Assembly: GCF_002374315.1 (NCBI RefSeq)
Contig: NZ_NWUX01000021.1
Span: 18,419-82,418 of the forward strand
DNA length: 64,000 bases
Source of the DNA: Vreelandella nigrificans
GTDB taxonomy: Bacteria > Pseudomonadota > Gammaproteobacteria > Pseudomonadales > Halomonadaceae
Reading direction: 5' to 3'
Shown: positions 63,073 to 64,000 of the stretch, piece by piece
Layout: each line of letters starts with the position of its first letter
Numbering within the stretch: the first letter of the stretch is position 1
The notes under the pieces: model-generated
The model's input: the letters and a program-made list of their open reading frames with translations, nothing else
The model's database searches: none
Told to the model about the DNA's origin: nothing
Program-made: the position numbers and the translations under genes

Positions 63073-63591
63073 ATGCGCTACGCCAACGATTTGACCTTCA
63101 ATCTGATAGCCCCAGAAGATGCTGCCGAGCTGCTGATTTTTGAAACCGCAGAGCGTGATTGGTTTGAGCAGCATATCGAGGCGCGGCCTGAGCACTTTTA
63201 CACGCTGGAAGGTATTACACAGCACATAGTTGAGTGTTTGGAGCTTAATGCGCAGCGCCGTATGAGTCCGCTACTGATTCGTGATAAAGGCGCAATGATA
63301 GGTCGCGCCAATTTACGTGATATGCATAGCGGCCAGGGCAAGGTTGGCTATCGTATCGCCCAGCAGGCCTGCGGCCAAGGAATCGCTCAACGTGCGTTGC
63401 AGCACCTAATCAGCGAAGCGCGGAGTGTTTATCGCCTGCATACCCTTACAGCGATTGTGTCATTAGAGAATAGCGCTTCCCGATACGTGTTGGAAAAAGC
63501 CGGATTTGAAGTAGGAGAAACGCTACCAGCGTACTCATTGGTGGGAGCGCGGAGGCTTGATTGTGTGGTTTATAAGTGCTCAATAGTCTAG
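63073..63591 (+). CDS. GNAT-family N-acetyltransferase (RimJ/RimL-like)
   Basis: ATG 63073, preceded by AGGGAGAG, gives 172 residues; the frame opens at 62998 without a ribosome site. It has the RimJ-type layout with LRDMHSGQGKVGYRIAQQAC and the acetyl-CoA loop QACGQGIAQRALQHLI near 103-118, then LENSASRYVLEKAGFEVGE. Such enzymes acetylate protein N-termini or small amines; the substrate is unknown. A 15-bp tandem repeat starts 14 bases after the stop. Confidence 0.85.
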   Translation: MRYANDLTFNLIAPEDAAELLIFETAERDWFEQHIEARPEHFYTLEGITQHIVECLELNAQRRMSPLLIRDKGAMIGRANLRDMHSGQGKVGYRIAQQACGQGIAQRALQHLISEARSVYRLHTLTAIVSLENSASRYVLEKAGFEVGETLPAYSLVGARRLDCVVYKCSIV

Positions 63592-63604
63592 CCATAAAAG
63601 GGAA

Positions 63605-63679
63605 TGAGATAGAAGGGGGTGAGATAGAAGGGGGTGAGATAGAAGGGGGTGAGATAGAAGGGGGTGAGATAGAAGGGGA
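63605..63679. repeat. Five 15-bp tandem repeats
   Basis: TGAGATAGAAGGGGG is repeated four times exactly and a fifth time with one change (63605-63679), then a partial unit. Each copy carries a TGA or TAG in frame, so it is not coding in the plus strand. The near-perfect copies suggest a young, variable repeat. Confidence 0.92.
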
Positions 63680-63774
63680 TGAGATAGACAGCCTTAAGTA
63701 GCGGAAAGAAGCCTTTAGTATCTCTTGTGAATGGCGATGGCTATTTTGTAAGCGATCTCTGGCCCATGTAAGCC

Positions 63775-63798
63775 ATCTCTTACAAGCGTGTAAGAGAT
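63775..63798. other. Inverted repeat upstream of vgrG
   Basis: ATCTCTTACA (63775-63784) and TGTAAGAGAT (63789-63798) form a perfect 10-bp stem with a 4-base loop, 93 bases before the vgrG ATG. There is no T run. It could be a terminator remnant, a leader hairpin or an operator. The same words (TGTAAGCGATCTCT) appear just upstream in looser form. Confidence 0.5.
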
Positions 63799-63890
63799 TG
63801 CCGCTTTGTGTCCTCCACAGGTTGCGCTTCGCGCCTGCCTCGTTATCCTGATCGTTTCTTATTGACTAGTAACGATCCAAGGAGGGAGCG

Positions 63891-64000
63891 ATGGCCAATG
63901 GTACAGGTCTGCAATTCACCCTGACGCTACCCGGCGTTGATGATATCGCGGTGATTGATTTTACCCACCGCGAAGCGCTCTCTCAGCCCTTTGAGCTGAT
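63891..64000 (+). CDS. vgrG: Type VI secretion tip protein VgrG, N-terminal fragment cut by the window
   Basis: AAGGAGGGAGCG directly precedes the ATG, and the 36 complete codons to the window edge read LQFTLTLPGVDDIAVIDFTH and REALSQPFEL. That is the typical N-terminus of VgrG spikes, where the gp27-like domain begins with a short strand and the F-T/H-R-E-x-L-S-x-P-F phrase. The rest lies outside the window. VgrG genes usually head small modules with adaptor, effector and immunity genes, so such genes may follow. Confidence 0.8.
   Translation, partial: MANGTGLQFTLTLPGVDDIAVIDFTHREALSQPFEL

Noticed and set aside
63605..63679. CRISPR-like array
   Set aside because: The 15-bp units are directly abutting with no spacers and no cas genes are nearby.

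Overview
The window looks like a chromosomal segment of a moderately GC-rich marine or halophilic gammaproteobacterium. Gene families, codon usage and neighbourhoods fit Halomonadaceae (Halomonas/Vreelandella-like); this is inferred from recognised protein families, not from a database search. I saw no rRNA, tRNA, CRISPR array, transposase or phage gene.

Region 1 (1-19302) is an iron-siderophore island. It opens with the 3' part of a FhuF-type ferric reductase gene and a PvdE-like fused ABC exporter. Three tandem copies of one cassette follow: FecI-type ECF sigma factor, FecR-type anti-sigma regulator, TonB-dependent receptor with an N-terminal STN signalling domain, and FhuD-like ferrisiderophore-binding protein. 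A second, complete FhuF closes the island. Each receptor should signal through its own FecR/FecI pair and pass ferrisiderophore to its own periplasmic binding protein. FhuF would then release the iron by reduction. No FhuB/FhuC permease or ATPase is present in the window. A near-perfect Fur box precedes the third cassette, and a decayed counterpart sits at the same place before the second.

Region 2 (19289-25892) is ordinary metabolism: threonine aldolase, a deleted FAD oxidoreductase remnant, SpeG, PoxB, an alpha/beta hydrolase and a phosphoesterase. It also holds two previously uncalled minus-strand microproteins of 40 and 37 aa that resemble each other.

Region 3 (about 25900-55700) is a 30-kb pectin/uronate/aldarate catabolic locus. 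A KdgM-type porin, a family-9 exopolygalacturonate lyase-like enzyme and an acetylesterase-like hydrolase would handle pectic material. A TTT (Tct) transporter, a TRAP transporter, a Dpp/Opp-type ABC transporter and a sodium:solute symporter supply uptake. The oxidative route is complete: uronate dehydrogenase, galactarolactone isomerase, galactarolactone cycloisomerase, glucarate dehydratase, two KdgD paralogues and 2-oxoglutarate semialdehyde dehydrogenase. A FadR-type GntR regulator lies within it. A palindrome, ATGTA-T-TACAT with an AAACATA-like left flank, recurs before most transcription units and is the likely operator of this regulon.

Region 4 (55733-64000) holds an Ldh-family oxidoreductase, an AEC transporter, a soluble aldose dehydrogenase, a MocR regulator divergent from an MFS transporter, a CDF transporter and a GNAT acetyltransferase. 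The first codons of a type VI secretion VgrG gene lie at the right edge. Several intergenic spacers across regions 3 and 4 carry short tandem repeats with 12-18 bp periods.
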